From contig CM065299.1 in the NCBI GenBank assembly GCA_032871835.1, positions 3,195,001 through 3,259,000 on the forward strand: a stretch of 64,000 nucleotides of DNA, given 5' to 3'. Under the pieces are notes generated by a model. That model was not told the origin of the DNA. It searched no databases and was given only the letters and a program-made list of their open reading frames with translations. Position numbers and translations under genes: made by a program. This document shows, one piece after another, positions 36,949 through 55,455 of this stretch (the first letter of the stretch is position 1; every line of letters begins with the position of its first letter). The DNA comes from Dipteronia dyeriana (Eukaryota; Streptophyta; Magnoliopsida; Sapindales; Sapindaceae).

Positions 36949-38704
36949 TGTCTTCTAAGCAACTCCATCAAGACGAAAAATGTACTTGGTCATTGTTTCA
37001 AAGGTCATATTTCTCGGCCTCTCTGGAAAAAAGAAGAAGCCCACTAGCCTGTTTATACACTCAAGTCAAATTGATCCATGCAATATATATATATATATAA
37101 TATTGTCATTGTTCAGTATATACGTATTTAAGTACTTTTCAAGATGAGAAATATTGCAACATGCATAATTATAATTCAACAGTTCGGCCTTTTGACAACC
37201 AATAAATTGACCAATTCTGATGAAGCGCTTCTTTTGTTTTATCCATTACTGTTGGCATCTACATTTTTTTCTTTCAGTTATAGTAACGTGTACTGTGTAC
37301 AAATTCAATCCCGTGTGAGAGCCGGAGATTCTATGTATAAAACTAACTCTGATATCATATTAATTAACAACTTTAATATCTAAAAGTTTTCGTCTACAGG
37401 TTATTATTCGAATTATAGAATTAAGTTTCCAATTATATATTTAAGCAAACACAAATAATATAAGGAAAGATATCAATCTCTAGACCTTTATATATAATCT
37501 AACTGGTTAAACTAAATTTAAAGATATATCTGTAATAAATCGGGTGTCCTGATAAATAATATATCTAACAACCAAACATAAGATATATAATAAGAAAATT
37601 ATACGTGGTATAGATATAACGTAAATATGTAACGATTACATATCTTATTTTCATTACACGGAACAACGGAAGATTTTCTCGTATTTAAAAGCATCCTAAT
37701 ATTATAGGGTTTAAATAGTCAAATTCTTGACCACGACAGGTTACTAGTAGTGTGAGACTTGCCTTGGATCTGGTGGAGCTGGTAGCTATTGCCAACACTC
37801 GAGCGCCATGTATCGTGATGTTTATGATGTGTTTACAATTTTACATTAGACATTTAAAAAAAAAAAATCTGCAGGTAATAAAATGCTTTCACATTAATAT
37901 ATATTATAAATTTTTATTCACATTTGAATATAATTTAAAGAATCTCTGTGTTTGTTCCATTTGACTTCAATATATATATTTTTTTTATCTGCTCACTTTG
38001 TGGTATAATTTGTTAATTAACGTTTTACTTTTTGTAACTTTTGTCGAATTTGTTAATTATTACAAATCAAATTCTCGTTCAAAAGATAAATTATGAGCAA
38101 TTGAGCATGCACCGTAAGGCAATTTAAATAAGATTATTTATTCATGGTTGATTGGTTTGGTGTCTCAAAAGCACTTGTTGTTTGCTGCCGACTTTCAATA
38201 AGAACCAACTAAATTGCTTGTTTTATATAATTATTTCATATTATAGTAGGGGACCAACTAATGAGACATTTGATTTGAATTATCATATATATATATATAT
38301 AAAAGAACAAAAAAGTAAAAGGCTGAAAGGTGAATTTGAAGCTTATAATGGTTGCTTATTGTGCATGGCATTGGAAAAACGATGTATAACTTATCAAAGT
38401 GGAATAAAAGTGCTTTTAAAGTGTGATTGATTTTTATATTTGATACCCTTCCAAATACAAATGTTTTTTCTTTTAATTTAAAGAGGTTGATCTCGATTTA
38501 GTGAATCTTGAAGTTAGCTTAATATTTACAATGGTATTTCTTACATCGAAGAGCCAGATAATTTTTAATGTGTTTGAGATTTACATAGATATATGATTTT
38601 TCTCTAGCCGGATTAGTTATGGAAAGGAAAAAAAAGAATCAAAATCAGTCGTGACTATGTAATATTACACTATATAAGATTATATAGTCATGACCCTAAA
38701 ATTT

Positions 38705-38850
38705 TGTAGACATCAGTGTTCTAGTATTCGACCTAAACGGGCACCTAGGCATTAGGCGGATCTGACCGTCCCGATTTTCCTTTAATCTCTGACCTAGTCG
38801 GGCGTCTAACCCGCCTAGGCAAGCCGATTAATCGGCTTATGCGTTTATTA
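38705..38850. repeat. CCTAGGC-rich repeat relic
   Basis: This GC-rich patch in AT-rich spacer carries CACCTAGGCATTAGGCGG, then CCGCCTAGGCAAGCCGATTA, in a partly inverted arrangement. It resembles a dispersed plant repeat rather than a gene. The boundaries and class are not resolved. Confidence 0.35.
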
Positions 38851-40919
38851 TTATTTTTTTCATAAAACGACACTGTTTTCAGTGTTTTTGTTAGTAAACC
38901 TAATATTTTCATTTCTCAAACATATATTCCAATTGAAACCACCATAAACAGTTTCAGTTAGACTAATAATTGAAACCACATTCTCAAAGTACATTCCAAT
39001 CGAAACCACCATTCCAATGTTTTGTTTTGTTTCGTTTCGTTTCATCTTATGTTGTTAGATCTGTAAAATGATCATTTTCTTGACAACGTAGATTATAATA
39101 TTATATATTATGTTCAGTCCACTTTATCCTTTGTACCATACACGCACCCTAATAGTAAGAAACTTCCACAAGCAAAATGGTTTGAAGGTTCTAAGAAAGT
39201 ACAATGAAGCAGCCCAATCATGTTAATTATCTCTCTGAATTAACTAGTCAAACCAATAATTAAAAAGTAAAAAAATGACCACCTTTCAAACAATGCCTAC
39301 TACCACTATCAGCAGCCCATGTTTATCCTTCTATTGTTTATTTTGTTTATACAAAGTCTCTCATTTACATGTTCATATTTGTACAAATTTCGTCGACATG
39401 CGTGTATTTCAACTAGTAAATGAATAAATTTAAAGTTTGGATAAATGATTTTCAAATAAAAAAAAATATATATTTATTTATACAAATTTCGATATAAATT
39501 TATCACCGACCCTTAAACGTATCATAAGAGCATGTCACATGTATTAACATTTTTCGTTTTATTATACAGTGCTGAGTGGCATGTATGGTGATGGGATTCT
39601 ATAAGCAGCCCACTTTTGTGATTTGTTTTAACTTTTAACCTTGACCGAGCCCACTAACCCGACCCGGATTGAAAGTTCAAACCTTAAACTTGTCAAACGG
39701 CTGCTTTTGAGTTTTGATGTTCATGTCCCCCCCTCCCCTGCCCTCCTTTTTTGAAAAGTCTCACTGTATATGTTACTAATATCTCAATCAATTTGTTTTT
39801 ACATACTTCTCAGACAATTTGGTAGGTTTTATTGAATGTAACAAAAACCTAAAGAGCATCGGATGTAATATATCCAACCGATGAATACATCTTATGTGAC
39901 AATGAGAACCGATCAGATGAGTTTTACTTTTCGTACGGCAGCAATCATATGAGTTTTTCTTTTTTTTCACATGACATATACCCATTAGTTAGGATAGAAT
40001 TGTTTTTCTACCTTCATCCAGCTAACCAGGTTTGACCTAGCTACATGTGAACTTTTCAAAATTTTAAAATAAATCCTGATATTTCCATGTGTAAAATTTG
40101 GAGAAGAATATCTTAAAATTTTCCATTTTAGGATAAGAGAAAGTTTATGCTCATTTTTGTGTGTGTGTGTGTGTGTGAGGATGTTTTAAGAATTTTGAGA
40201 AAAATAATGAATTCAATTAGATTTTCTTATATTTTATTAGACCTTACAAAGATTCAATGATTTTTTTATTTTTCCTAAATGCATTACATTGAGGAAGTCT
40301 CTCAAAAGTGTTCAAAGTTTCTTTCCTTTAAAATTAAAGTTAATATTAAACAATTCATAATTTTACCTTTTGTGTTTTTGTAAAACAATTGGTTCACTCA
40401 TTTTATATTTATCTAAAATTTACAACCACAAGATATATATCACACCCATCGAAATAGACCAACTCTCCTTTATAAAGTGTTTTTCACTTAAATTATCGGT
40501 AGTAGTAGCGTATAAATTCAATCATGAATAAATCAACACGATCTTTCATTCCAATCTGATCAATTAATAAGTAAGAAATATATTTTATTTTCTTTGAAAC
40601 TGACAGATATAAAATGACTTTTTTTTTTCGATGTTTTCGATAACGTGTCGAGATTAATCAACATCCATACGTCTTGAACGATTATTCCAACTATATAAAG
40701 TAAAAAAATAAATAAATTATATATGTACATATCTTTAGACTCGAACTTATGAGGTGAGAATTATTAGAAAAAATAAATAAAAATGACGTGGATAAAAAAA
40801 AGAGTGAAAAAGGAGCGTACGTGGCAGAGTACTAAAATCCACTTCACATTCTCTCCCCGCATATTCCCAAGAATGTGCTCTTTTTATCCTCTCTATTTTA
40901 CTTTTGTTTTTATTTCTTA

Positions 40920-41210
40920 ATATTATTCTCTGCTCCTCACCCCACCGTGCTCCTCACATGCTATTCCACTGAAAACGCCTGATCTCTCTGGTTGGTTATT
41001 GGAGCGAGAAGGGTACGGGGACTGTGGTGTGGTGGTTGTAGAGGAATATTGCCTTTGAATTTGTGGCCAGGCAAGTGGAAATCTCGAGAGACACGCGCTT
41101 GTTGAGGTATTTGGGAGCACGCCCCATTCTGGCACTTGTGGTGCCTTGCAAATCCAGCCAAAGCTGATTTAGGAATTTTTGTTATTTTCATTCGAAAATG
41201 ACTCGTCAAC
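40920..41210 (-). other. Unidentified GC-richer island, coding-like on the minus strand
   Basis: GC content rises sharply against the flanks. The minus strand has an 82-codon ATG frame (41209-40961) with a varied composition, including RHHKCQNGACSQIPQQAR, overlapped by a second frame (41135-40923). No family is recognised. Possibilities are a gene fragment captured by a transposon, an organelle-derived insert, or a non-coding element. Confidence 0.25.
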
Positions 41211-42415
41211 GTCTTTTAGTTCAAATAAAAGATAAAAAGTGGAATCATGTTTTGCATATATATATATATATATATGATTTTAAATTTATTTTTTCTATAG
41301 CCATATCTTCCAAAGATACTTATCAAATCCAAAATTCGGTACCCGAATTAGGGTTCCCATTAAACTCTACAAAATTTGAAAAACCGGAAATTATGATATT
41401 TGAGAATGTATTATTTAGATATCCAAGAGAAAATTTAATATTGGACCTTTGCTTATCATATCTAACACATGTAGCAGTACATATTTCCTTTCACGTCGGT
41501 GGTGGAGGGTTTGAGTCTCATCATGTATATTTTGCAAGTACGTGTGAAAAGTTTTTTATCAGATAATGAATATTTTTATAAAAGTAAATATCCAGACCGT
41601 ACGTATACTGTTTGATTTCGATAAGTGAGTGACAAGTCTCGATAGAACTTTAACGGGTCATACTTAAAAAAAGAAACATTAGGTTTATATGAACCAAAAA
41701 AATTATGATTATACTAGCTTATTGTGAATGTTCGTTTTCAAGTATATTTTATTATTTAAATTTATAAATACAATTCAATAGAGTTCACTCTCACCTTTGA
41801 TTAGGTTTAATAAGATCAAATTGGATTTAAGCATCATATGAATCAACATGAATTGATTGATCTATTTATCTATAAATTAATCCATTATCATTTAATAGAA
41901 ATGATTTTCTTTTTTAAATCATACATTAATCAAGTATATACGTATTAAAAACTTGATTGCAATTACAAAAAAAAAAAAAAAATGTACATTTTCCAACAAT
42001 AAATACACACAAAAAGAACTCTGTAGACAGTAGTGTAGTGTAAGTATCACTAAAATGTCCTGCTTTTATCAACCAATTAAAATAAAATTAGAAAAACAAG
42101 CAAACTGTTTGCTACTCATACACTCCATTCATATTCCATAGTCCATATTCATACTACAAAGAGTTTCCTCACGACACGCAAATAAAGTACGCGCGTGGGT
42201 CAGTGACTACCTCCCAACTCAGTAAAATAAAAAATAAATATTTATAAATATTTTCCACTTCTGTTCAATATTCCGCCAATTTATTTTCTTAAAAATATTT
42301 CAACTTTCCATTTTTCCACCCAAAATAGAAAATAAAATTAAAAAAATTGATTTTTTTTTTAAAAATACACATCGCATTTTTTGCTTGCCGTCCCTCTCTC
42401 TCTTTCTCCCTCTAA
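41211..42415. other. Spacer upstream of the DSP gene, with a SINE-like fragment
   Basis: There is a (TA)n run at about 41259-41276. At about 41500-41610, GTTTGAGTCTCATCATGTAT followed by AAGTACGTGTG and CAGACCGTACGTATACTG parallels the SINE copies at 49.7 and 63.1 kb in order, so this is probably a diverged copy. No coding exon is seen. Confidence 0.4.
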
Positions 42416-42429
42416 AAATGTGTATATAA
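42391..42429 (+). promoter_or_regulatory. Core promoter of the PFA-DSP gene
   Basis: A pyrimidine patch (CCCTCTCTCTCTTTCTCCCT at about 42391-42410) precedes TATATAA at 42423-42429. With transcription starting about 30 bases on, the 5' UTR before the ATG at 42579 would be about 120 nt. Confidence 0.5.
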
Positions 42430-42560
42430 TCACATGATCACCAGCTCCATCAACACAAAGCATCAGCACTCGAACTGCAATAAAAAACCAATCGTTTAAC
42501 GGTCAAAAAGAGTGTTTCGCATCGTATCGGAATCTCAAAACGCACCGTTTTCGATCCTAA

Positions 42561-46983
<4,423 letters not shown>

Positions 46984-49683
46984 ATCCTGGTTGATTATAA
47001 TTAAAAATTAATAATTAAATGAAATATCTTATAATTTACTTGTAGAGAAAGAGCCATAGATCTTTTGATCTTTGTGATGTAATATTTTTATGAACTTGAG
47101 AACCCTTTTGGAATATTATAGTGTAATTCCATGTAGCGGTTCTGATTGTGTAAATGTGACTTGAAATATTTCTGTTGTAATTTTATGCATTTTGTGTAGA
47201 GTGTAGACACTACTTGCTGCTTGAAGACAGTATATTAGAAATGTCCATATATTCTGTTGCACAGATTTTCATTAAATTTGCAAGTTCGAATTTCTTTTTT
47301 TTTTTTTCCTTTTAGTTTAATATTATTATTATTCATAAAAAAAGTATACACCATATGAAAACAAATCTTTTTTTTTAAAGTATTACATTATTATATAAAT
47401 TTGAGATCCTAGAGAGGGAGAGGGAGAGGATTCGAATCTATAACCTAGTGGTGTAGATGTAAGGTGTTTATCATCCGGTCAATTTCATCTCGTCAATAAG
47501 AAAACAAATCTTAACCATACATAATTTATAATATTCACTTATCATGAGATTTTGTTAATTATGCATGGTTGTACTTATATTAAATTATGTAAATCATGTG
47601 TATAGATATATACATTCTTTTATAACAATATATAAACTTTACATCAATGAAAATGGAATTAGAACTCGATATTTCTTATACAATAATAAGAGATCTTACT
47701 ATATATTTGGAGTGTGATGTTGGTAGGGGGTTTTCTTACATTGATTGAATTAAAGACTAGTCTAAGTAAATGCTAGTTTTAATCACACAAAGGTTCTTTT
47801 AAGGATAAAATCGTGAAGTTCAATGGACCAAAACGGATAAATACCTTAGAGCGGCGTTTATGTACAGAAATTAGATTTTCAAAACTGAACAAATAATTGA
47901 GAAAGCTACTATATGTCTGAAAGGCGATCCCCAATTCCCCATTCCCCAATTACCTTATAAATAAAATTAAATGGGGAAAATTCATAAATTGACTAATTGA
48001 ATGTAAATTTTGTGAAGGCAATATGATTCTGATAAATTAATTGAATATGAGTATAAAGTATAAACCCTCTTGGAACAATCAATATTCTAGGAACTATCAA
48101 AATGGTGTAGATCTTGATGTAGGGGGTGTCACTTGTCTGGTTGGTTGTCCCCCCATTACATTTTTTTTGTCAATTATCTTACTTGTCTGGTTGTTCTTTC
48201 TTTGATGATTAAAATGAAAGAAAAAAAAAACCACTTCTTGAGTTGCAATATTTTTGTATGAGACAAGATTCTTTCAAAAAATGATCCCGCGATTTGTCAT
48301 TTTGTTTTTTGCGATTTGGTAAATTTCATTTAATTCTATTTTATTCCATAAAATATACAAGAAATTTCTAAAGAGATGTTTACAAAATTTGGAATATTAA
48401 GAGAGATTTAGAGATTATTCTAATCAAATATTTGACACCGATTGAATTAGATGAATCTAACATAATCAACCGTCATAAATTTAGTAAGGTCAACATATAT
48501 AAAAATGATCATTTTCAAAAAGAAATAATTTATATATACAATCACGATCCATAATATCAAAATTCGTTTCAGGATCCTCTATCTATTTGTCTTATAGTGA
48601 AAAAAAATAAATAAAAGACATTTCGGATTTTACATTTGCAATAAAAATCTGCCGACTAATTAATAAGAAGCACTTACAACCGCAAAAAGTGTTCTAAATG
48701 ATGATTTTACTTACCTTTGTGGGGTTTTCGATCTTTTCCCAAACGATTATAGTTAAGTGATGATTAAAAAGTGAAACCCAAAAAAAAAAACTTGGTACAT
48801 TTCATTTTTCTTTTGTATTCATTTCTCTTCATGAATCATTAGCTTCTCCACTCACATAAAAGATTAACTGGAAGCCTATATATATATAACACTCTTTTCA
48901 TGATTCCTTTCTTGTATGAGATGGTTTACAATTGATATGATCACACTCTTTTTTTTATTTTACTACTTTTTGTAAAAGAAAATTAGAAAAATCTGTTTCC
49001 AGCTACTTTCCTTCCACACACCACTCTAAAAATGTGTTTTCCCTAAAGAAAATAAATAAATAAAAATCTGATACCAAACAAATCTTTCACTATATAAGTA
49101 GATTTCTATATATTATCTTATATAAGTAGATTTCTATATATTATCTTTCTAACATATATATATAATTGATAATAACAATACATGTGACTCAGAGAATTTT
49201 TACCTCTTTTTGTTATTCTTTCTTTCATTAATTCCTCAGCGGGGGCATAAATCAACAATAAAAAAACTTGTTAAGCTAGATAAAAATTTAATTTCTTATA
49301 AATAAAAAAATCTTACAAAAAAAAAAAAATCGTTTCCAATAAGGTTTTTAAACGTCTTTGTGACTAATATATCCGTCCCTACGTAGAAACTTCTTGAATT
49401 TTGATGCCCTCTAAAGATTGCTCTAGAACTTCCTAATATGAAAATTACTACTAGTAGTACATATTTCAAATCGTTGGTCACCAACCGACCTTTCTTTTAT
49501 TAAATAATTTTTATATGGAAAATGTTAACTTGGGCAAAGGTTAACAACCCATAAAAAGAAATAATTATTATCTCGATCTGTAAAAACAGTTATTGTCTAA
49601 AGCATTTATTGTTTTCTTTTTATAGTAATTTTACGGTTGTTAATCTTTATCCTAACATTTATCACTGTATATTGATGGAGGTA
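46984..49683. other. DSP 3' flank and spacer
   Basis: The first 250 bp are probable 3' UTR. A GATTCGAATC-containing patch at 47400-47500 may be a decayed SINE on the minus strand. A 29-bp unit (ATAAGTAGATTTCTATATAT) is duplicated at about 49094-49147. No coding exon is seen. Confidence 0.4.
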
Positions 49684-49984
49684 TTTATATAATTTTTTTT
49701 TTGTATATATATATATATTCAAATGTAACTACTGTCGGGACCTGATAAGATTAATTAGACTCTACAAGCACGGTCTGAAATAATAATCTCACAATCGGGA
49801 AGAGGTTATATATGGATTACAACTCTCACAATCGGAGAGAGGATTGCTCCCGCAAACCGAGAGAAAACTCCCCATAAATGCTTATAAAATATATATGGTG
49901 AGACTCGAACCCCTGATCACTAGATGTTGAAGGGAGATGCACAATCATCTCTACTAAAAGGTGATGTTGCGCTAACTTTATATA
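49684..49984 (-). mobile_element. SINE (tRNA-derived), minus strand
   Basis: Read on the minus strand, the body starts at 49976 with GTTAGCGCAACATCACC and contains a good RNA polymerase III B box, GGTTCGAGTCT (about 49909-49919). It ends near 49692 in a T/A stretch and poly-A. It is bounded by TTTATATA direct repeats (49684-49691 and 49977-49984). The body (about 285 bp) is similar over most of its length to the element at 63129-63326. It encodes nothing; mobilisation would need LINE proteins. Confidence 0.65.
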
Positions 49985-50442
49985 TTAATAGTAATCTACT
50001 ATACATGATCTTGAAAAATCACTGTTTAATTCCTTTCATGACAATAGAAGTTGGAATTCAATTCAATTAATGTCTTGAAATTCAAGGTATACAATTCATG
50101 CAAGTATGCAACCAATAAAAAGGCCCAGAGGGTTCCTTTCTAATGAAATATTTTATTATAATTTGCTTCTTGTGGAAACAGCTTCTTAGATCCCACAACA
50201 TTAAAAAAAAAATTGAAAGTGACAAAACCAAAGGACAAATAATAAAAATAGTTGATTATTTTACTGTCTACAAACAACACATTTTTGGGTTGCTAGCTCT
50301 CAGTTTCTCAGTCTCACACACCAACCAACACACAAATTAAAAATCTAATACATAAGTAATTAATAATAATAATAATCTTAAATTAATTTATAATAGCGAA
50401 GCTAGCTCTCAAGATGTGGCACAATTGGACCGAAGAAGTAAT

Positions 50443-51837
<1,395 letters not shown>

Positions 51838-51954
51838 TTATGGATGATCTGCAGAAATTGATATAGTAGAAGAAGCTAGTTGTGTGTACAACAATGAAGA
51901 ATACAAGTGTGTTTGATTTTTTTAATGCAGAGAGATGAGGGGATTGGAGATGCA

Positions 51955-51961
51955 ATTTATA
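51955..51961 (-). promoter_or_regulatory. TATA box of the ACC oxidase gene
   Basis: TATAAAT on the minus strand sits about 120 bases before the ATG in the context CCCCTATAAATTGC. Predicted transcription start is near 51925, giving a 5' UTR of about 90 nt. Confidence 0.6.
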
Positions 51962-53986
51962 GGGGTTTGAAGTGGTAATGAGGACACAAATAATTGCAAC
52001 TACTGTACAAGGTGGTGGGCTACCTAGAAAATTAATTTTTTTTAATTTTTTTTTTATAAGAATATGTAAATAAAATTCAAGAATTATATTCGCAAGTCAA
52101 TATTTGTAAAATTATTAATCCAAACAAAAAATGATAAGTAAAAGTGGCTTTTGTGCCTTTGTTGAAGTATACTCAATTACTCATCATATCTAACTATTAC
52201 GAATTTTTTTACATATATGCGTATTAATTATTAGAATTATACAAGGATATTGTATGTCAGTCACTTATTTTTTATATTTTAATTTGATATGTATTTACTT
52301 GTCAAAACTGTTTTATAAATGAATTATTCACGTTCAATATTCTTATATAATTTCATCAGAACTACCAACTATTATATTTATATATATAAGTATTTTTCAT
52401 TCAAGATTCTTAATAAATATAAATATAAAAAAATGTATGAAATCCCGTATCTAATTAGTACATTAATATATGTATTAATGTGTTGGTGGGATTGGACCCA
52501 CTTTGATGGTGTCTAGTGGGTGACATCTAATTTCTTGACAAATTTGACCAAACAAATTAACTAGGGCTTGGATTGGCTGCCACAAACTTCTTTCCATGAG
52601 GCAAGAGCCATTTCTATGATTGTGGCTGTAAATGACATTCGACACTGATACTTTGCTGGAATTTGGAAGCTACCCACAGCGTGCCTGCCTCTGCTACCAG
52701 CGAGGAAATGAGGTTTAGTCATCCATTTTGAGTTGATATTTTAAGAATATCATTAAATTGAAAAGTAAAAAAAAAAAAAAAAAAACAATACAAATAGCTG
52801 ACGTGGAAATACCCTTGAAGATATTTTTTAAAGAAACTCATTTTAAATACTTTTTAAATATAAGTTTTTAAAATAGTAACCGATCTAGAATGTTACCTTA
52901 AAAGGGTATCATTTCATTTTCGAACACCTACTACCAAAATCTATAGTCTTCCCACTTTGAAATTGTTTTAAATACTTTTAAAAGTTATTATTATAAATGT
53001 CTTTAAGGTAATTTTATAGTATTTGATTATTTTATTAGTTTAGTGTGAATTTCATCAAAATATATTCTTTTACTTATTTGAACTTTCGGAGGTGTTTTAA
53101 ATAAATACTTATTAATTCAGAAATTATTCAATATGTTTTTTTTTTAAATAGAATACTTACCACATTATTTTTTATAAAAGAAAAATTAATTGAAACCGAG
53201 TTCACATATATAAAAATATTAAATTTTTTGTTGAAATCTTAACCTAATCGTTAATTATATTTAAAATTTGTGGACATATATAAGTAATAAGTTGGGTTTA
53301 TTATTCCGATTGTTTTTTTTTATATAATTTGTGTGTGGACTCAATACAGCAACTTTTTCCTCAAAATAGCTCCTCCTATACTTCCAAAAATTGCAATAAA
53401 AATTATACGAACATGCCTTGCAGATTCATTGTCTGCATTTAATTACATCAATACCCTTTGCCCTAATTTGAAAATTCCAAAACTAGCAAAACACAGCAAC
53501 ATATATCCCATTAATGATTTTTTTATTTATTTATTGGGATAAATATTTATTAATCGGTCACAAACAAAAAATCAGGTTCCTACACCGATTTTGAAGAGTC
53601 TATTTTTACTCCCCTCTTAAAGGGGGTGAGTATTAAACCCTTTCGAATGGATGACATATATTCAGGAAAAGATAAATTTATCTCAAAATATAATATTATT
53701 AAGATAAAATTATCCTTTTTATAAACACATATCATCTATATAGGAGGGAGTATTGTTCACCCGGGATGAGTAGAAGTGAACTCCGTTTTGAACTCTAAAA
53801 TTAGTATTAATTAGTGTGACATCTGACATGTCTTAACAATATTTTAATTAAAACAGTAGAAACTTTTTATGTGTTGTAGAAAACGACGAGTCGGTTGATG
53901 CTGCAATATAATAACTATTAATTAACAACAAAGTTAGATCAGATAGTTATAAAATCACTACCCATAAAATAAACATAATTTTTTTT
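51962..53986. other. ACO upstream region and spacer
   Basis: No coding exon is seen. A fragment at about 52280-52360 (TTACTTGTCAAAACT, then TATAAATGAATTATTCACGTT) resembles half of the foldback element at 23720-23910. Around 53615-53790, opposed AGTATT and CTCCCTC phrases may be a small TIR element. An A18-20 run lies near 52769. Confidence 0.4.
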
Positions 53987-54264
53987 GGGATAGTATCATT
54001 TCCATCCCCTATATTATACCATATTGATAAATCTCCTCCTTATATTTTGTTTAATGGTTATTTCCCCCTTCCAAACAAAAGTATTCGTCAAATACCCCCT
54101 TACCGTTACCTTTTCCATTAAAATGTCCAATTGACTGTTATCTTGACGTTGGCTCAAAGGGTAACATGGTAACTTTAACAAATAAATAGAATGAGAATTA
54201 ATTTGAGAGTGCAAAAAGGTAAAATCATTAGCCATAACATAAAAATTAAATAAACAAAATATTA

Positions 54265-54331
54265 ATATCTAAAATAATAAAATAATAAAATAATAAAATA
54301 ATAAAATAATAAAATAATAAAATAATAAAAT
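54265..54331. repeat. (AAAATAAT)n minisatellite
   Basis: About eight 8-bp units lie inside the left part of the MULE-like element. Confidence 0.85.
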
Positions 54332-54876
54332 TAAAAATTAAAATTCTATCTATTTCTTTTCATCTGAACTCTCTCTCTGCACGATCTCTCGTTCTCTTTC
54401 TCTGATCTCTATCTTCTTCATTCTGTTGCTGGGGATAAGCCGCTATCTCTTCCGTTGAGAGATTGGTTCTCGTCTTTTCTCGCATCTCTCTATTCTTTCT
54501 CTCCAGATTCGAGAAGTCTGGTAGGCCGCCGGTACGGATTTTAGTGTCGATCTCCTCTGTTGAGAAAAGATTGACGAGCATGGTGGTCTTTATTGGTGGG
54601 GGTGGTTACTGGTGGTGTTGGTCGAATTTGGGGTTAGGAATTTCGACTAATTTGAGGGTTGATTTGATCTAATTTGGGGAGATTGATGGACTTTGGGGTT
54701 ATGGTTTCTGGCAATTGATGGATTTGGTCGGATTTGAGGTTAGGGTTTCTAGCGAGGATTCAAGGTGGGTCGGTGTGGTTCGGGTTTGTTTCTAGGATTG
54801 TGGTGGTTGGTTTGTTTTGATTTGGGGAAAAACATTATTTTTTTTTTCTTTTGATCTCCACTGTTTTTTCTTTGGA

Positions 54877-55423
54877 TGATGTAGAACAAGTGGCTGAGTC
54901 CTACATGACTTGGTGGGACCATCCTAAATCCAAGATTAAATGACCTTAATTGAAGGGAATCGACATGATCTTCAGAAATCAACACCTTTGGTGTTGATGC
55001 ACGTCCATTTTTGGCCAAATTCCATCATTTAGACCCCTAAATCGTAATTCTTTCCTTTTTGAGAAATTTCCATTTTTTTCATAAGTTGACTTTGACAAGC
55101 CAGAATCGTCCACCGTTAATTCCGGCTTGTTTATTGTCGTTAGTATATTTTATTTCCGTAACTTTTGTGATTTCGCTATTTTTGACAGTTTCGCTATTTA
55201 TGGCAGCTTTTGATATGTAATCTCGTTTCTTGTCCAACAAGGATTCAGATTAGGGTCTTTCGCTTTAAATAGCCTTGTAAGCCGAAAGGTTGTAAGCCGA
55301 AAGGCTCAGATAGCTTATTATTTCAATAAAATTTCTAAAGTTTTAACTTTATTCTGGTGGATTCCAGTTTTTTCAAAAGAATTTGGACGTCGGTCTAATT
55401 CTAGTTACGTTTTCACTGTGTCA
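54877..55423 (+). repeat. 5' LTR (547 bp)
   Basis: It starts TGATGTAGAACAAG and ends TTTCACTGTGTCA. It contains a TTTAAATAG TATA-like box near 55265 and AATAAAA at about 55326 as a polyadenylation signal. It has an extra 15-bp internal duplication (GCCGAAAGGTTGTAA type, near 55275-55300) absent from the 3' LTR, which explains most of the length difference. Confidence 0.95.
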
Positions 55424-55425
55424 AT

Positions 55426-55437
55426 TGGTATCAGAGC
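55426..55437 (+). other. Primer-binding site, initiator tRNA-Met
   Basis: TGGTATCAGAGC lies two bases after the 5' LTR and is complementary to the 3' end of plant initiator methionine tRNA, the usual primer for many plant LTR retrotransposons. Confidence 0.9.
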
Positions 55438-55455
55438 ACAAATTTGCCGATCTTG

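Larger units (their letters stand above)
32086..40910. other. Gene-poor spacer of about 8.8 kb
   Basis: No gene is supported on either strand. Small ATG frames are AT-driven. It contains transposon-end debris at 33745-34330, a poly-T/G run near 35168-35205, (TA)n and (TATATC)n microsatellites, a CCTAGGC-rich relic near 38.7-38.85 kb and a (GT)n run at about 40159-40178. A short frame at 37752-37830 is unidentified. Confidence 0.45.

Noticed and set aside
37752..37964. 70-codon plus-strand frame with DLVELVAIANTRAPC
   Set aside because: Only the first 25 codons look protein-like, the rest is AT-run translation, and no family is recognised.
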